A stretch of 64,000 nucleotides of DNA from Luteibacter aegosomatissinici (GTDB lineage Bacteria > Pseudomonadota > Gammaproteobacteria > Xanthomonadales > Rhodanobacteraceae): NCBI RefSeq assembly GCF_023078495.1, contig NZ_CP095742.1, positions 1,674,001 to 1,738,000 on the forward strand. The letters run 5' to 3'. Numbering within the stretch: the first letter of the stretch is position 1; each line of letters begins with the position of its first letter. Of the stretch, positions 31,131 to 40,509 are shown one piece after another. The notes under the pieces were generated by a model. The model searched no databases, had not been told where the DNA came from, and was given only the letters and a program-made list of their open reading frames with translations. The position numbers and the translations under genes are program-made.

Positions 31131-31989
31131 GAGGCCTCCCGGTATCAAGAGGGTGTGGCGGACGGCCGGACACCATGGCAAATCGGTGCTGCCATTGCGG
31201 GAACAGTTCGTCTGCGAGGCCGCGCATGGTGTCGAGCGCGGCGGGGGCGACTCTGCCCGGCGGCTGGCGGTATTCGACCCGATGCACCGGCAGTCCGCGC
31301 GTAGCTGCACGCGGATACGCCTCGATGGCCGGCACGTCGGTGGACAGCACGCGGATGCCCGCGTGGTCCTGGAAAAGATCGCGCAGGGCCTGCTGGATCA
31401 GCCGTGCATTGGCGGACACAGGATGGACGCGATTGATGAGCAGATGCAGTGGTGGAGGCTCGATGCCCAGGTGCCGGTACGGCGCAATGTCTTCGAGCAA
31501 CTGCATGGTGCCGCGCCGCAGCTCGCGCGCCGCGAGGATTTCCGGGGTCACGGGCGATAGCGCGAGGTCGGAAGCGAGCACCGCCATCTCCAGCAGCACC
31601 GAGCGCGCGCCTTGGGTGTCGATCAGCACCAGGTCATAGAGAGGTGCCAAGACCGGCAAGAGATGGCGCAACCGCAGGCGCCCATCTGGCGCGTGCAGCA
31701 GCAAGGTGTTCAGCTCGCCTCGGTGGTCGTTGGAGAGCACCAAGTCCAGGCCAGCGATGATCGTGCGGGAAATAAGCAGCCCGAGGTCGCGCTCGTTGAA
31801 GGCCAGCAACTCGTAGATGCCACCAGGTGCGCGTTGGCCTAGCTCGTAGTACGAGGACAAGGTGGGCTGCACGTCGAGGTCGAGTAGCAGCACACGCAGC
31901 CCCGCGTCCGCGGCAAGCCCGCCGAGGTTCGCGGCCGTGGTGGTTTTGCCGACGCCACCTTTGGTTGAAATGATGGATACGACCTGCAT
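31114..31989 (-). CDS. parA: ParA-family ATPase of the ICE
   Basis: 291 residues from ATG 31989. The deviant Walker A is ISTKGGVGKTTTAANLGG (residues 7-24), followed by VLLLDLDVQPTLSSYY and the Walker B-like LVLIDTQGARS. This is the Soj/ParA type that partitions plasmids and excised ICEs. It heads the parA-hicA-parB unit, with overlapping ends throughout, and lies just downstream of the AlpA gene. Confidence 0.93.
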   Translation of the reverse strand: MQVVSIISTKGGVGKTTTAANLGGLAADAGLRVLLLDLDVQPTLSSYYELGQRAPGGIYELLAFNERDLGLLISRTIIAGLDLVLSNDHRGELNTLLLHAPDGRLRLRHLLPVLAPLYDLVLIDTQGARSVLLEMAVLASDLALSPVTPEILAARELRRGTMQLLEDIAPYRHLGIEPPPLHLLINRVHPVSANARLIQQALRDLFQDHAGIRVLSTDVPAIEAYPRAATRGLPVHRVEYRQPPGRVAPAALDTMRGLADELFPQWQHRFAMVSGRPPHPLDTGRPHGERT

Positions 31990-32031
31990 GGCGTTCTCCG
32001 TGTGAGGATGGGAAGTCCGCGGGAGAACGGG

Positions 32032-32244
32032 TCAGGCCCGGTTGTTGACGCGCTCGGCGATCCACTGATCGATCTCGATGGAGTCCCAACCCACTGCGCG
32101 CACCCCCAGACGCAGCGCCTGGGGGAACTGGCGTTTCTTCATCAGGTTGTAGATGTGAGCGCGTTTGAAGCCGGATTTCGCTTCGACTTCTTCTAGGCGC
32201 AGGATGCGGCGCTCGTTCGGTGGCAGTACAGGTGTTTGCGACAT
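32032..32244 (-). CDS. AlpA-family transcriptional regulator
   Basis: 70 residues from ATG 32244. The winged-helix HTH reads RILRLEEVEAKSGFKRAHIY then NLMKKRQFPQALRLGVRAVGW, the AlpA/excisionase-like fold. Such proteins control excision or gene expression in ICEs and prophages. It lies 42 bases before parA. Longer readings to 32292 only add unrelated leader codons. Confidence 0.9.
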   Translation of the reverse strand: MSQTPVLPPNERRILRLEEVEAKSGFKRAHIYNLMKKRQFPQALRLGVRAVGWDSIEIDQWIAERVNNRA

Positions 32245-32363
32245 GGCGGTCACTCCTGAACGCTCAGTGGCGTTTGTTGGCGTGACCTCCATTCAATAGA
32301 CATGGCTGCGGAAAGACATTGCAAATGCAATCTCCGCGACTGCACATACAAGCTGGAAAAAAT

Positions 32364-33119
32364 TCAGAGGGATGCGCTACGCAGCCGGCGCCTTGCTGTG
32401 GCGAACTTGCCGTTCAACGTCCGCTCCGCGATACCCATGGCGCCGCCGTGATGAGCAACTAGTGCGCTGACAACGGCTTCCTGGGTCTTGAAGCTGGAGT
32501 ACGGCATGCCAGATGGAGATTGGCCGAGCATCAGGTCCAGCATCCCTCCGATGATGTTCAGATAGGTAGCTTCGGCCCGGTCGCTGATGGGGCATTGAGC
32601 GCACGCGGGGATCGCCGTGGACTGCTTGAGAAGAGCATCGTGCTTCTCCTGCAATTCTTGCAGTTGACGCTTGTACAGACCCAAGGCAGATTTAAGGGCG
32701 AGTCGTTCGACCAACATGGCTTGCCCCGTTTCTAGCGAGATGACAGGATGGGCGATGCGCTCGCTGCGCGAGAACAGGAAGCCAGGACGTTGCTCGGGGT
32801 AGTGCTGGCGCATCCAGCGCTTCAGATCGACATGGCGAACCGTCAGATCAGGGGACTCGATCAATGCGATATCGCGTGTCGTGATGCCGTTCTCCCCGAA
32901 GGGCAGCTCACCATTGAGGATGCCGTCGTAGATGCGTTCGGTGTACAGCCGCAGTTCGCCCCAGCGTGGGCAGTCCAACGACTCTGGCAGATTCCTGGGA
33001 GATGAAATCGAGGCCAGGATCACAGGCTCGTACCTCAGCAGCCCAGCCCAACGGATGGACGCTTCAATCGGGCGATAGAACACCTTTGATGTTGGTGCAT
33101 CATTCTTGTTCTCGTGCAT
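32364..33119 (-). CDS. Conserved ICE end protein, function unknown
   Basis: 251 residues from ATG 33119. The protein is soluble and helical, with a coiled-coil-like middle (LKSALGLYKRQLQELQEKHD) and one Cys pair (ACAQCP). It is the first gene of the ICE at this end, before alpA. Similar ICE-end proteins are often labelled with misleading names; I see no kinase or nuclease motif. The C-terminus is basic (FATARRRLRSASL). Confidence 0.7.
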   Translation of the reverse strand: MHENKNDAPTSKVFYRPIEASIRWAGLLRYEPVILASISSPRNLPESLDCPRWGELRLYTERIYDGILNGELPFGENGITTRDIALIESPDLTVRHVDLKRWMRQHYPEQRPGFLFSRSERIAHPVISLETGQAMLVERLALKSALGLYKRQLQELQEKHDALLKQSTAIPACAQCPISDRAEATYLNIIGGMLDLMLGQSPSGMPYSSFKTQEAVVSALVAHHGGAMGIAERTLNGKFATARRRLRSASL

Positions 33120-33790
33120 GCTCCGTCTCCTTCCAGGAGAAGAACTACATGGCCGACTCCTTTATCGCCGACCCCGTGGTCGGGCAGTTGTCTGTGCAGG
33201 AAGCGAACCCCGAGGCCCGGTTCGTCATGAGGCTTGAGCACCTCTCACCAGTTCGTTCTACTGGTAGCCGTCATGTGCCCAATGTGTAAAAATTCATCGA
33301 CCGCTAGAAGGTCGAGCATCGGGATAGAGGCTCGACAGTGACGCTCACGCTATCAGCGTCGTAATAAGTTGCGGCTTCTGCAAAACTGTCTCGGTATGGC
33401 CTTATATGCCAGCGGTGTCACAAGGCGCAGTGGCATGGCTGTTGTCGTCTACCGTCCCGTTAAACGCAGCGAAACCACCCCTGTCATACCCACCCAGGCA
33501 TCCTGATATACCGATAAAGAATCGCGCGCATAGGCCCGATGGCTAGGGTGCGCGCTCTTTCATGGTGAACTGACTACATGGCGGACGTGTGCTCGACGCT
33601 TCGCGGTTGCCGCTTCAAGGCGACATGCGGACTGCGCCGACATCGGAGGCATCTGGCTGGCCTGCGTCGTGGTCTTGAAGCGGGAGAAGAGGGTCAGCCA
33701 GCGAACCTTGGTCCGTCGCGGACTGAGGGCGCGTCTGATGTGCTGGGTACGTGTCCTTGGCCGCTAGTGGTGCTCTTTGGATGATCCTTG
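33120..33790. other. ICE-to-chromosome transition, mostly non-coding
   Basis: No secure gene lies here. At 33149-33289 (plus) a 46-codon frame starts MADSFIADPVVGQLS behind AGGAG and could be a small peptide or the remnant of a gene cut by the ICE. An imperfect hairpin, AAAGA-N3-GCGCGCA / TGCGCGC-TCTTT, lies at 33516-33560. I could not find a tRNA 3-prime end or a direct repeat that would mark the attachment site. Confidence 0.5.
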
Positions 33791-33819
33791 TTGCCGAGGA
33801 CGAAAAATAAGGCTACAAT
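33791..33819 (+). promoter_or_regulatory. Sigma-70 promoter for a predicted small RNA
   Basis: TTGCCG (33791-33796), a 17-base spacer, then TACAAT (33814-33819). The spacing is ideal and the hexamers are close to consensus. Transcription would start near 33825. Confidence 0.72.
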
Positions 33820-33824
33820 TGAGG

Positions 33825-33946
33825 TCTTCGCTGACCACCTAAGCGAAGAAAGTGTTTGGGAAACAACGACTTACTGCTCTAGTAAACGTCTCGTTTCCCG
33901 CTCCATATTTCTACAAAACCCCGGCCATTGGCCGGGGTTTTGTTTT
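33825..33946 (+). ncRNA. Predicted ~120-nt structured small RNA
   Basis: Transcription from the promoter just upstream would make an RNA with three stem-loops: CUUCGCU/AGCGAAG (33826-33848), a long stem GGGAAAC/GUUUCCC (33858-33899) enclosing UUACU/AGUAA, and a terminator stem AAAACCCCGGCC/GGCCGGGGUUUU (33915-33941) followed by GUUUU. No protein frame is convincing. The layout is that of a trans-acting small RNA. I cannot assign it to a known family. It sits at the ICE border, so it may be chromosomal and near the attachment site. Confidence 0.65.
33915..33946 (+). terminator. Rho-independent terminator of the small RNA
   Basis: AAAACCCCGGCC-ATT-GGCCGGGGTTTT then GTTTT: a 12-pair stem with a T-rich tail. 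The A-run on the other side would let it also end transcription of the serine hydrolase gene on the minus strand. Confidence 0.92.
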
Positions 33947-33974
33947 ATGGCGTTATCGGCCGGTTTTGCCGCCG

Positions 33975-35090
33975 CTAGCCATCCTTGCGCAGGATCCCTT
34001 CAAAGGCATCGCGCGCCCGTTCGACCTCCTCATCCTCGCCGTTGTTCGTGAGGATGATGATCGTGGCATCGCTGCCGGGCAGATAGGTGAGGTCGCTTTT
34101 GAATCCGCGCCAATGGCCGCCGTGGGCCACGGCAGCGGCACCCAGGTAGGTTGGTTTCAGGCTCAGTCCAAAGCCGTACGGGCTTATCGAGCCATCCGCC
34201 AGCGTCACAGGCGTGGTCGCTTGCCGCCAATGCTCGGGCGACATGACTTTTCCGTGCTGGAGGGCATCCGTCCAAAGCAGCAGGTCGCCCGCTGTGGCGT
34301 AGATACCGCCCGCGCCGTAGACATACAGCCCAGGCACCTGGTCGAACGGCTTGATGGACCCGTTGCGCGTGACACGCATGCCGTAGGCGCGATCGACCCC
34401 ATCGCGTGATTCCATGGCGGGTGTCCTTACCCACGTGTGTTGCATACCAAGCGGGATGAAGAACTCGTCGCGAAGGTAGTCCGCGTAGGGCTTGCCCGAA
34501 ACCGTGGCGACGAGCTTGCCAAGCAACGTGTAGCCGGTATTGCTGTAGGCGAACGCAGTGCCGGGTGCCGAGGTGAGCGGCAGCTTTTCGGCCTTCAGCA
34601 CCTCCACGATGTCGTCCAGGTCGACAGGGGCCCTGGCGCTGCCGTCGAGGATCATCTGCGTGTAGTGGGGCATGACATCGGGCACGCCCGAGGTCTGGTT
34701 GAGCAACTGGCGAATCGTCACCTGCGGATACGGAAAACCGGGCAGGTGTGTCGCGACCGGGTCATCGAGGCCAAGCCTGTGTTGTTCTGCAAGCCTGACG
34801 ATCGCCGCAGCAGTGAATTGCTTGCTGATGGAGCCGATGTCATACGCCGAGTCGATCGTCAGGCGCGTGCGGCGGGTGGCGGATACCCTGCCCACCGTGC
34901 CCTGGTAAATGATGTGCCCGGACTGCGCGACGAGGTACGTGCCGCTGCATTCATAGGCCTTGGCGCATTGCCTTACATACAAGCCCATGTCGCTTCTTGC
35001 GCGGCCCTGGTCGGCCGCGGCGGGTGTCACCACGAGGGTGCACAGGGGTACGACGAGCAGGGCGAGCCGGGTAACGTTGCTGAGTGCCAT
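33975..35090 (-). CDS. Serine hydrolase, beta-lactamase/class C PBP family
   Basis: 371 residues from ATG 35090. A signal peptide (LALLVVPLCTLVVTPAAA) directs it to the periplasm. The active-site motif SxxK is SISK near residue 87, the YxN motif is AYSN near 181, and HGG replaces KTG near residue 328. This pattern belongs to D-aminopeptidase or esterase-like members rather than true AmpC. It is the first chromosomal protein gene beyond the ICE. The substrate is not predictable. Confidence 0.85.
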   Translation of the reverse strand: MALSNVTRLALLVVPLCTLVVTPAAADQGRARSDMGLYVRQCAKAYECSGTYLVAQSGHIIYQGTVGRVSATRRTRLTIDSAYDIGSISKQFTAAAIVRLAEQHRLGLDDPVATHLPGFPYPQVTIRQLLNQTSGVPDVMPHYTQMILDGSARAPVDLDDIVEVLKAEKLPLTSAPGTAFAYSNTGYTLLGKLVATVSGKPYADYLRDEFFIPLGMQHTWVRTPAMESRDGVDRAYGMRVTRNGSIKPFDQVPGLYVYGAGGIYATAGDLLLWTDALQHGKVMSPEHWRQATTPVTLADGSISPYGFGLSLKPTYLGAAAVAHGGHWRGFKSDLTYLPGSDATIIILTNNGEDEEVERARDAFEGILRKDG

Positions 35091-35329
35091 GATTCCCTCG
35101 CGTATCGCTGGTTGGACGGGTAGCCGGAGTCTTCCAGTGCGGTATGGGAAGGTGGCGGGCTAACCGACGAAACGGCGATTGGCTGGGATGGGCGCGGCCC
35201 GGCGGGGATCGAAAAAGCACGGTCGCTGTTCGCCGATGCGTGCGAAGGTTGCGTAGCCGCGAGTTTCACATCGGCCCCATGCCGTCGCGGTGACGCTGGG
35301 TGCCACGTAGTACGACGGGGAGTGCGGTC

Positions 35330-35521
35330 ATGGCAGCCACCACCAGCCACGCGAGCACCATTGGCGCCATGGCCGCCGGCAAGCTTCTGGCCCGGGCGAC
35401 AGGTGGCCAGTTGTGGCCCGCCATCCTTATCCTCGCGGGTATCGTGCTCCTGCGACACGGCGCTGCGGTGCGTGCAGCGAAGAAGGCGCACGCGCACGCG
35501 TTGCTTGAGGGAAACGAATGA
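35330..35521 (+). CDS. Small putative membrane protein
   Basis: 63 residues from ATG 35330 after GGGGAG. One hydrophobic segment (LWPAILILAGIVLL) is flanked by basic residues, and the C-terminus is Ala/His/Lys-rich. Codon use is plausible, but no family is recognised and the frame could be chance. It is in the 450-bp gap between two small minus-strand genes. Confidence 0.4.
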   Translation: MAATTSHASTIGAMAAGKLLARATGGQLWPAILILAGIVLLRHGAAVRAAKKAHAHALLEGNE

Positions 35522-35539
35522 GAACGCTCTCAAGCTGCG

Positions 35540-35800
35540 TCAGTGGCGACGGCGCTCATGCGATGTGATCGCGGCAGGGCGGGGCGTAATCGCCTGCGCG
35601 GTCAATAAAGGTGTCACGATCGCCAGCCATCCTTCGGCAAATGCCCGTACATCAGGGGTATGCCCGGCAGACGGGTGCCTGGCCATGGCCTCGCAAAGGG
35701 CGAGCGTGAGCATGCCCGGTTCGGGGTGGGTCGATATAGCCGCTTCCAGTGCGGACTCGAGCGCGGCAAGCTTGCCGAGCAGGAACGTTCGATCATCCAT
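35540..35800 (-). CDS. Small hypothetical protein
   Basis: 86 residues from ATG 35800 with GGAAG upstream. It is helical and acidic at the start (LLGKLAALESALEAAISTHP) with several His and Arg at the end. No domain is recognised. A 220-bp gap separates it from the response regulator gene, which is transcribed the opposite way. Confidence 0.5.
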   Translation of the reverse strand: MDDRTFLLGKLAALESALEAAISTHPEPGMLTLALCEAMARHPSAGHTPDVRAFAEGWLAIVTPLLTAQAITPRPAAITSHERRRH

Positions 35801-36020
35801 GATGCTTCCAATGCCTACAGGCTTTAGAGCCGGACGATGACACGAACATCGGGAGGTGTCACCTCGCAGGGAGCGGCGAACGCCGCTACAGCGCCATCAG
35901 GCCGCGCTCAATCATAGAGGTGCGCTGGTTGTCACGCCTGCACATCTGGCATTGTATGTATTCGCAGGCCGCGCGCCGAAAGCGCGCAAAGAAGTACAGT
36001 CGGCCCAGGGAGGGCAATGA

Positions 36021-36674
36021 ATGATTAGTGTTGTTTTGGTCGATGACCATGAACTGGTCAGGACCGGCTTCCGGATGATCCTGCAGCAGCAGGCTGACCT
36101 CCGGATCAGGGGAGAGGCCGGTACCGCGGAGGAGGGCCTGCGCCTCATCCGTGCGCAGTCGCCCGATATCGCCCTGGTGGATGTGCACATGCCGGGCATG
36201 AGTGGCGTGGAGCTCACCGAGCGCGTTATCCGCGCGAAGCTACGAACGAATATCGTCATCCTCACGGTGGTCGACGATGCCCGCTTCCCAAAGCGCCTGC
36301 TCGATGCGGGTGCGCTGGGCTATCTGACCAAGGGCTGCTCGGCGGATGAGCTCCTGACGGCCGTACGTTCGGTGGCCGGCGGCCGTCGTTACCTCGCGCC
36401 TACCGTCGCCCAGCAGCTTGCGTTGGCCACGCTGGATGGTTCGGATTCGCCGTTCGATTCGCTATCCACCCGCGAGATGGAGGTGTCGATGATGCTCGTG
36501 CGCGGCATGCCGCTCACCAGCATCGGGGAGCGCCTGAACCTGAGCCCTAAAACGGTTTCCACGTACAAGCAACGTTTAATGGAAAAGCTGCATGTGGATC
36601 ACGTCGTTGGGCTTGCGCACCTCATGACGGTCCATGGCCTGCTGGACACGCATAACCACCAGGTAGGGAATTAG
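36021..36674 (+). CDS. GacA/UvrY-like response regulator (NarL/FixJ family)
   Basis: 217 residues from ATG 36021 with GGAGGG upstream. The receiver domain has VVLVDDHELVR, the phospho-acceptor D in IALVDVHMPGMSG near residue 54, and LTKGCSADEL near residue 105. The LuxR-type helix-turn-helix is LSTREMEVSMMLVRGMPLTS then IGERLNLSPKTVSTYKQRLM. Length and sequence fit GacA/UvrY, which in gammaproteobacteria activates CsrA-antagonising small RNAs. The sensor kinase is not nearby. A bidirectional terminator follows. Confidence 0.87.
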   Translation: MISVVLVDDHELVRTGFRMILQQQADLRIRGEAGTAEEGLRLIRAQSPDIALVDVHMPGMSGVELTERVIRAKLRTNIVILTVVDDARFPKRLLDAGALGYLTKGCSADELLTAVRSVAGGRRYLAPTVAQQLALATLDGSDSPFDSLSTREMEVSMMLVRGMPLTSIGERLNLSPKTVSTYKQRLMEKLHVDHVVGLAHLMTVHGLLDTHNHQVGN

Positions 36675-36701
36675 CCCGGTTCATCCTGGGCTGGAAACAA
36701 A

Positions 36702-36731
36702 AAAAACGCCGGGCTGGCCCGGCGTTTTTTA
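36702..36731. terminator. Bidirectional terminator between the response regulator and rne
   Basis: AAAAAACGCCGGGC-TGG-CCCGGCGTTTTTT: a GC-rich stem with A and T runs on both sides, suited to ending both convergent transcripts. Confidence 0.93.
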
Positions 36732-36780
36732 TTGCCCGAGGAACAGCGGGAAGGCTTTCAGCCCCCTCGCTGCCTCGTGT

Positions 36781-39700
36781 TTACGCCTGGCCGTCGTGCG
36801 GCTCGTGACGCGGCCGCGTGAGCAGGTCGCCCTGGGTCGGCGGCGTCCAGGTGGGCTGGTCCGTCGGGGCAGCCGGCGCGTGCGAAACGTGCGAGACGTT
36901 CGATGCTTCGGGCGATTTCGGCGTGGCCGGTTCGGCCGACGACACTGCAGCCGGTGCCGGTGCCGGTGCCGGTGCCGTGGCAACTGGCGTGGTGACAACC
37001 GCCGGTGTTGGCGTCTGGGCGGGCTTCGGTGCCTCGGCAGCGGCGGGAGCGACCGCTACCGGCTGCTTTTCAGCTTCCGCCGTCTTCGCCGATTCGCTGG
37101 CGTCATCGGTGGGGGCCGTGGCGACGTCGTCGGGCGCGATGCCGTTAGCCTTCGGGGCCTCCGCGGGCTTTACCGCTTCCACGGACGGGGTTGCCGGTTC
37201 GACGGCCGGTACGGTGGCTTCGGTGGTTTCGATAGCGGGATCTGCCGGAGCCGCCGGAGCAACCTCGGCCTTCACCGGCTCGATCGTCGGCGCGGGAACG
37301 GCCAGTTCATCGGACGCGATGCCACGGGCCGGTGCATCGAGCACGGACTCAGAAGGCGCGGCGGCGGCCGGTACCGGCGTGTGCGAGGAAGCGACCGGGG
37401 CCGTCTTCAGCGGCGCATCCGATTCGGTCTGGCGGCGCTCGCTGGTACGAACGTCGACCGAATCGGCCGGCGAGACCGGCTCATGCGCCGTGGCGGCCGG
37501 GGCGGTCGACGCGGTATTGCCCGGGATGGGCGGCAGCTTCGGCAGCGAAGGCAGGGTGAGCGCGGAAGGCACGTGCTCTTCATCGCCTGGCTCTACCGGG
37601 CGCGTGGCCTCGGCGCGCGGGGCTTCGGCCTTCACGGCGTTGGCGGTCGCTTCGGTGCTAGCGAGCACGGGCGGCACGGTGGCGCTGTCGCGACCGGCAC
37701 CGATGTCGTCATCACCATCCTCGTCATCGAGATCGGCACCTTCGATGCCGCCCTCGATGGCACCCGCCTGGGCACCATCTTCCTGGCGACGGCGGCGACG
37801 GCCGCCACGACGGCCGCGGCGACGGCGCTGGCCGCCTTCGCCGGCTTCGCGGCTGGCTTCGCCTACGGCGGTGTTCGCCTCGACGGCTTCGCCCGTGCTG
37901 GCAGGCAGCTCGGTGGCCGGGGCCGTCAGCAGTGCTTCGTCGGTGACCGGCGCGGCCACCGGTGCCGCCGGCTTCTCGGCCTGGGGGCGCTGAGCCTGGG
38001 GCGGGGTGGCGGCCTTCTCGACCTTCTCGGCCTTGTCTGCCTTTTCACCCTGCTGCTGGCGCTCGTTGCGCGGCTGCTGCTGGCGGCGGTTCTCGTTGTT
38101 GTTGGGGTTCTTTTCCTGCTGATCCTGGCGGCCGCCCTGGCGACCACCCTGGGCCTGCTGGCCGTCCTTCTGGCGTGCGGCCTTGTCCTCGCCCTGGCGC
38201 TGCTGGCCCTTGTCCTGCTTGGCCTTCGGCTGCTGCTGGCCCTGGCGGCCCTGGGCGTTGTCCTTTTCCTTGTCCTTTCGCTGGCCCTGGCGCTGCTCGC
38301 CCTTGCCACGGCCTTCGCCACGACGCTCGTCACGACGGTTGCGGTCGTTGCGATCGTTACGGCCGCCCGAACGCGATTCCTCACGACGGCCCGAGGCGGG
38401 TGCCGGGGCAGCCACGACGACCGGTGCCGGCTTGGCGCCGCCACCGAACAGGCCACTGAACAGGCGCGAGAAGAAGCCGCCCGTCGGCGCTGCCGGTGCG
38501 GTGCTGCGCGCGGCCTGGGCCGGCGCAGCGACGGATTCCGGCTCGTCATCGCGGATGGGCGCTGGCGAGGAGGGGACGACACCGGTCACCAGCGGCTGCT
38601 CGCCGCTGCCCAGCATCTGGCCCATCTTCGGCAGGGCGGTGGCGACCACCGGGGTGGTGCGCTCGTAGCTCGGCTTGCTGTGTTCACCCATGTCCGCTTC
38701 GCGGATGCGGGTGATTTCGAGGTGCGGCGTCTCGAGCTTGTCGTCGGCCACGACCACCACGTGCACGCTGTGGCGCAGCTCGATTTCAACGACGCTGGCG
38801 CGCTTTTCGTTGAGCATGAAGTTGGCGACCGACGGCGGCGCCTGCACCAGGACCTGCCCGGTGTTCTCCTTCATGGCGTGTTCTTCGATGAGGCGCAGGG
38901 TCGACAGGCCCAGCGACTCCACGCTGCGGATATGGCCGTGGCCTTCGCAACGCGGGCATACATTCTGCGTGGCCTCGCCCAGGCTCGGGCGCAGGCGCTG
39001 GCGCGACATCTCAAGTAGGCCGAAGCGGCTGATGCGGCCGATCTGGACGCGGGCACGGTCGGCCTTGAGGGCGTCCTTCAGGCGCTCTTCCACCTCGCGC
39101 TGGTGGCGCGGGCTGTCCATGTCGATGAAGTCGATGACGATGAGGCCGCCGGCGTCGCGGATGCGCAACTGGCGGGCAATCTCGGTCGCGGCCTCAAGGT
39201 TGGTGTTGAACGCCGTCTCTTCGATATCGCTGCCCTTGGTGGCCTTCGACGAGTTGATGTCGATGGCGGTCAGGGCTTCGGTCTGGTCGATGACGATGGA
39301 GCCGCCCGAGGGCAGGCGCACATTGCGCTCGAAGATCGATTCGATCTGGGTTTCGATCTGGTAGCGCGAGAAGAGCGGGGTGGCGTCCTGGTACAGCTTG
39401 AGCTTGCGCAGGTTGTTCGGCATGACCTGCTGGACGAAATCGCGCGCGTCCTTGAACAGCGATTCCTCGTCGATGAGGATCTCGCCAATATCGTTACGCA
39501 GGTAGTCGCGCAGCGCGCGGATGAACAGCTTCGATTCCTGGTAGATCAGGAACGGCGCTTTCTGCGAGGTGGCGGCCGCCGAAATCGATTTCCACAGCTG
39601 GAGCAGGTAATCCAGATCCCACTGCAGTTCTTCGGCGTCGCGGCCCATGCCGGCGGTACGCACGATCAGGCCCATCTCATCCGGCACCGAGAGGTGCTCG

Positions 39701-40158
39701 AGGGCTTCCTTCAATGCCTGGCGATCCTCGCCTTCGATACGGCGCGACACACCACCCGCACGCGGGTTGTTCGGCATCAGCACCATGTAACGGCCGGCGA
39801 GGCTGATGAACGTGGTGAGGGCGGCGCCCTTGTTACCGCGTTCTTCCTTCTCGACCTGGACGATGATCTCCTGGCCTTCCTTCAGGAGCTCGCGGATATT
39901 CGATTTACCTTCCGCGTTGGGGTTGAAGTAATCGCGGGAGATTTCCTTCAGCGGCAGGAAGCCATGGCGCTCGGCGCCGTAATCGACGAAGCAGGCTTCA
40001 AGGGAGGGTTCGACGCGGGTGATGCGGCCTTTGTAAATATTGGCCTTTTTCTGTTCCCGGGACGGGATTTCGATGTCGAGATCGTAAAGGTTCTGGCCAT
40101 CGACGATGGCCACGCGCAACTCTTCGCGCTGAGTCGCGTTGATCAACATACGCTTCAT
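36781..40158 (-). CDS. rne: Ribonuclease E
   Basis: 1125 residues from ATG 40158. The catalytic half (to about residue 520) begins [21 protein letters not shown], with an S1 domain ([20 protein letters not shown]) and the DNase-I-like core [20 protein letters not shown] holding the magnesium-binding aspartates. The zinc link is CPRCEGHG. The C-terminal half is low-complexity: an Arg/Lys/Gly/Gln-rich RNA-binding stretch followed by a very long Ala/Pro/Val/Glu-rich tail, the usual degradosome scaffold. It initiates mRNA decay and processes rRNA and tRNA. It is divergent from rluC. Confidence 0.96.
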   Translation of the reverse strand: MKRMLINATQREELRVAIVDGQNLYDLDIEIPSREQKKANIYKGRITRVEPSLEACFVDYGAERHGFLPLKEISRDYFNPNAEGKSNIRELLKEGQEIIVQVEKEERGNKGAALTTFISLAGRYMVLMPNNPRAGGVSRRIEGEDRQALKEALEHLSVPDEMGLIVRTAGMGRDAEELQWDLDYLLQLWKSISAAATSQKAPFLIYQESKLFIRALRDYLRNDIGEILIDEESLFKDARDFVQQVMPNNLRKLKLYQDATPLFSRYQIETQIESIFERNVRLPSGGSIVIDQTEALTAIDINSSKATKGSDIEETAFNTNLEAATEIARQLRIRDAGGLIVIDFIDMDSPRHQREVEERLKDALKADRARVQIGRISRFGLLEMSRQRLRPSLGEATQNVCPRCEGHGHIRSVESLGLSTLRLIEEHAMKENTGQVLVQAPPSVANFMLNEKRASVVEIELRHSVHVVVVADDKLETPHLEITRIREADMGEHSKPSYERTTPVVATALPKMGQMLGSGEQPLVTGVVPSSPAPIRDDEPESVAAPAQAARSTAPAAPTGGFFSRLFSGLFGGGAKPAPVVVAAPAPASGRREESRSGGRNDRNDRNRRDERRGEGRGKGEQRQGQRKDKEKDNAQGRQGQQQPKAKQDKGQQRQGEDKAARQKDGQQAQGGRQGGRQDQQEKNPNNNENRRQQQPRNERQQQGEKADKAEKVEKAATPPQAQRPQAEKPAAPVAAPVTDEALLTAPATELPASTGEAVEANTAVGEASREAGEGGQRRRRGRRGGRRRRRQEDGAQAGAIEGGIEGADLDDEDGDDDIGAGRDSATVPPVLASTEATANAVKAEAPRAEATRPVEPGDEEHVPSALTLPSLPKLPPIPGNTASTAPAATAHEPVSPADSVDVRTSERRQTESDAPLKTAPVASSHTPVPAAAAPSESVLDAPARGIASDELAVPAPTIEPVKAEVAPAAPADPAIETTEATVPAVEPATPSVEAVKPAEAPKANGIAPDDVATAPTDDASESAKTAEAEKQPVAVAPAAAEAPKPAQTPTPAVVTTPVATAPAPAPAPAAVSSAEPATPKSPEASNVSHVSHAPAAPTDQPTWTPPTQGDLLTRPRHEPHDGQA

Positions 40159-40509
40159 TGTAGGTTCCTCGGCCTTGCCGCGCGGCCGCGCGCCGCGGTG
40201 GCGCCCGTGTGGCGGCCTGCCGGGGATCGCGCCGCTGCGATGAGGCTTTAAGCGGCTTGGTATCCGGGGCCGATGCCTGGTCCCGGCGTGATTCGTTAAT
40301 AAGCGCCTTGCAACCGGCCCGTTTCCTTACGGATAACCGGACAACTGCAACCCGAACCGTTACGATATAGGGTGTCTTTCGCCTCCCAACCCCTCGGATG
40401 GGATAGCGCGACACTCGCCTTACGTGACGGAACCGGCACCCCGCGAGAGAATAAGTCTTCAGCGGAGCCTGGCGCTCGCCGAGTATCCTATCAATTTCGA
40501 GTTTTATCA
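40159..40509. other. Divergent rne-rluC promoter and leader region
   Basis: 351 bp with no gene. It must hold the long rne 5-prime untranslated region, which in Escherichia coli lets RNase E control its own mRNA, and the rluC promoter. A TACGATATAG segment near 40360 is a likely -10 region for rluC. AT-rich stretches near 40285-40340 are candidate rne promoter or cleavage sites. Confidence 0.55.

Larger units (their letters stand above)
1..33560. mobile_element. ICE segment (PFGI-1/SPI-7/ICEclc-like), right-hand end
   Basis: A continuous block of ICE-type genes: AlpA, ParA, ParB, DUF2857, STY4528, TIGR03761, DUF3158, SSB, TopB, DUF3275, DUF3577 and PilL. This gene set and order belong to the family of conjugative elements that use GI-type transfer genes and PilL. 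Nearly all genes lie on the minus strand; only the defence pair at 1392-4977 is on the plus strand. No integrase or transfer ATPase is inside the window, so the element continues leftward. The right boundary is uncertain: the last ICE-like gene ends at 33119 and clear chromosome begins near 33790. I could not find an attachment repeat, and the end coordinate is only a guess at the hairpin near 33516-33560. Confidence 0.85.

Noticed and set aside
33578-33784. 68-codon plus-strand frame at the ICE border
   Set aside because: Arg/Gly-rich composition, weak ribosome site, no recognisable family. Too weak to call.
36796-39018. 740-codon plus-strand open frame over the rne tail
   Set aside because: It mirrors the low-complexity Ala/Pro/Glu tail of RNase E, giving runs of Arg and Gly. 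This is a compositional shadow.
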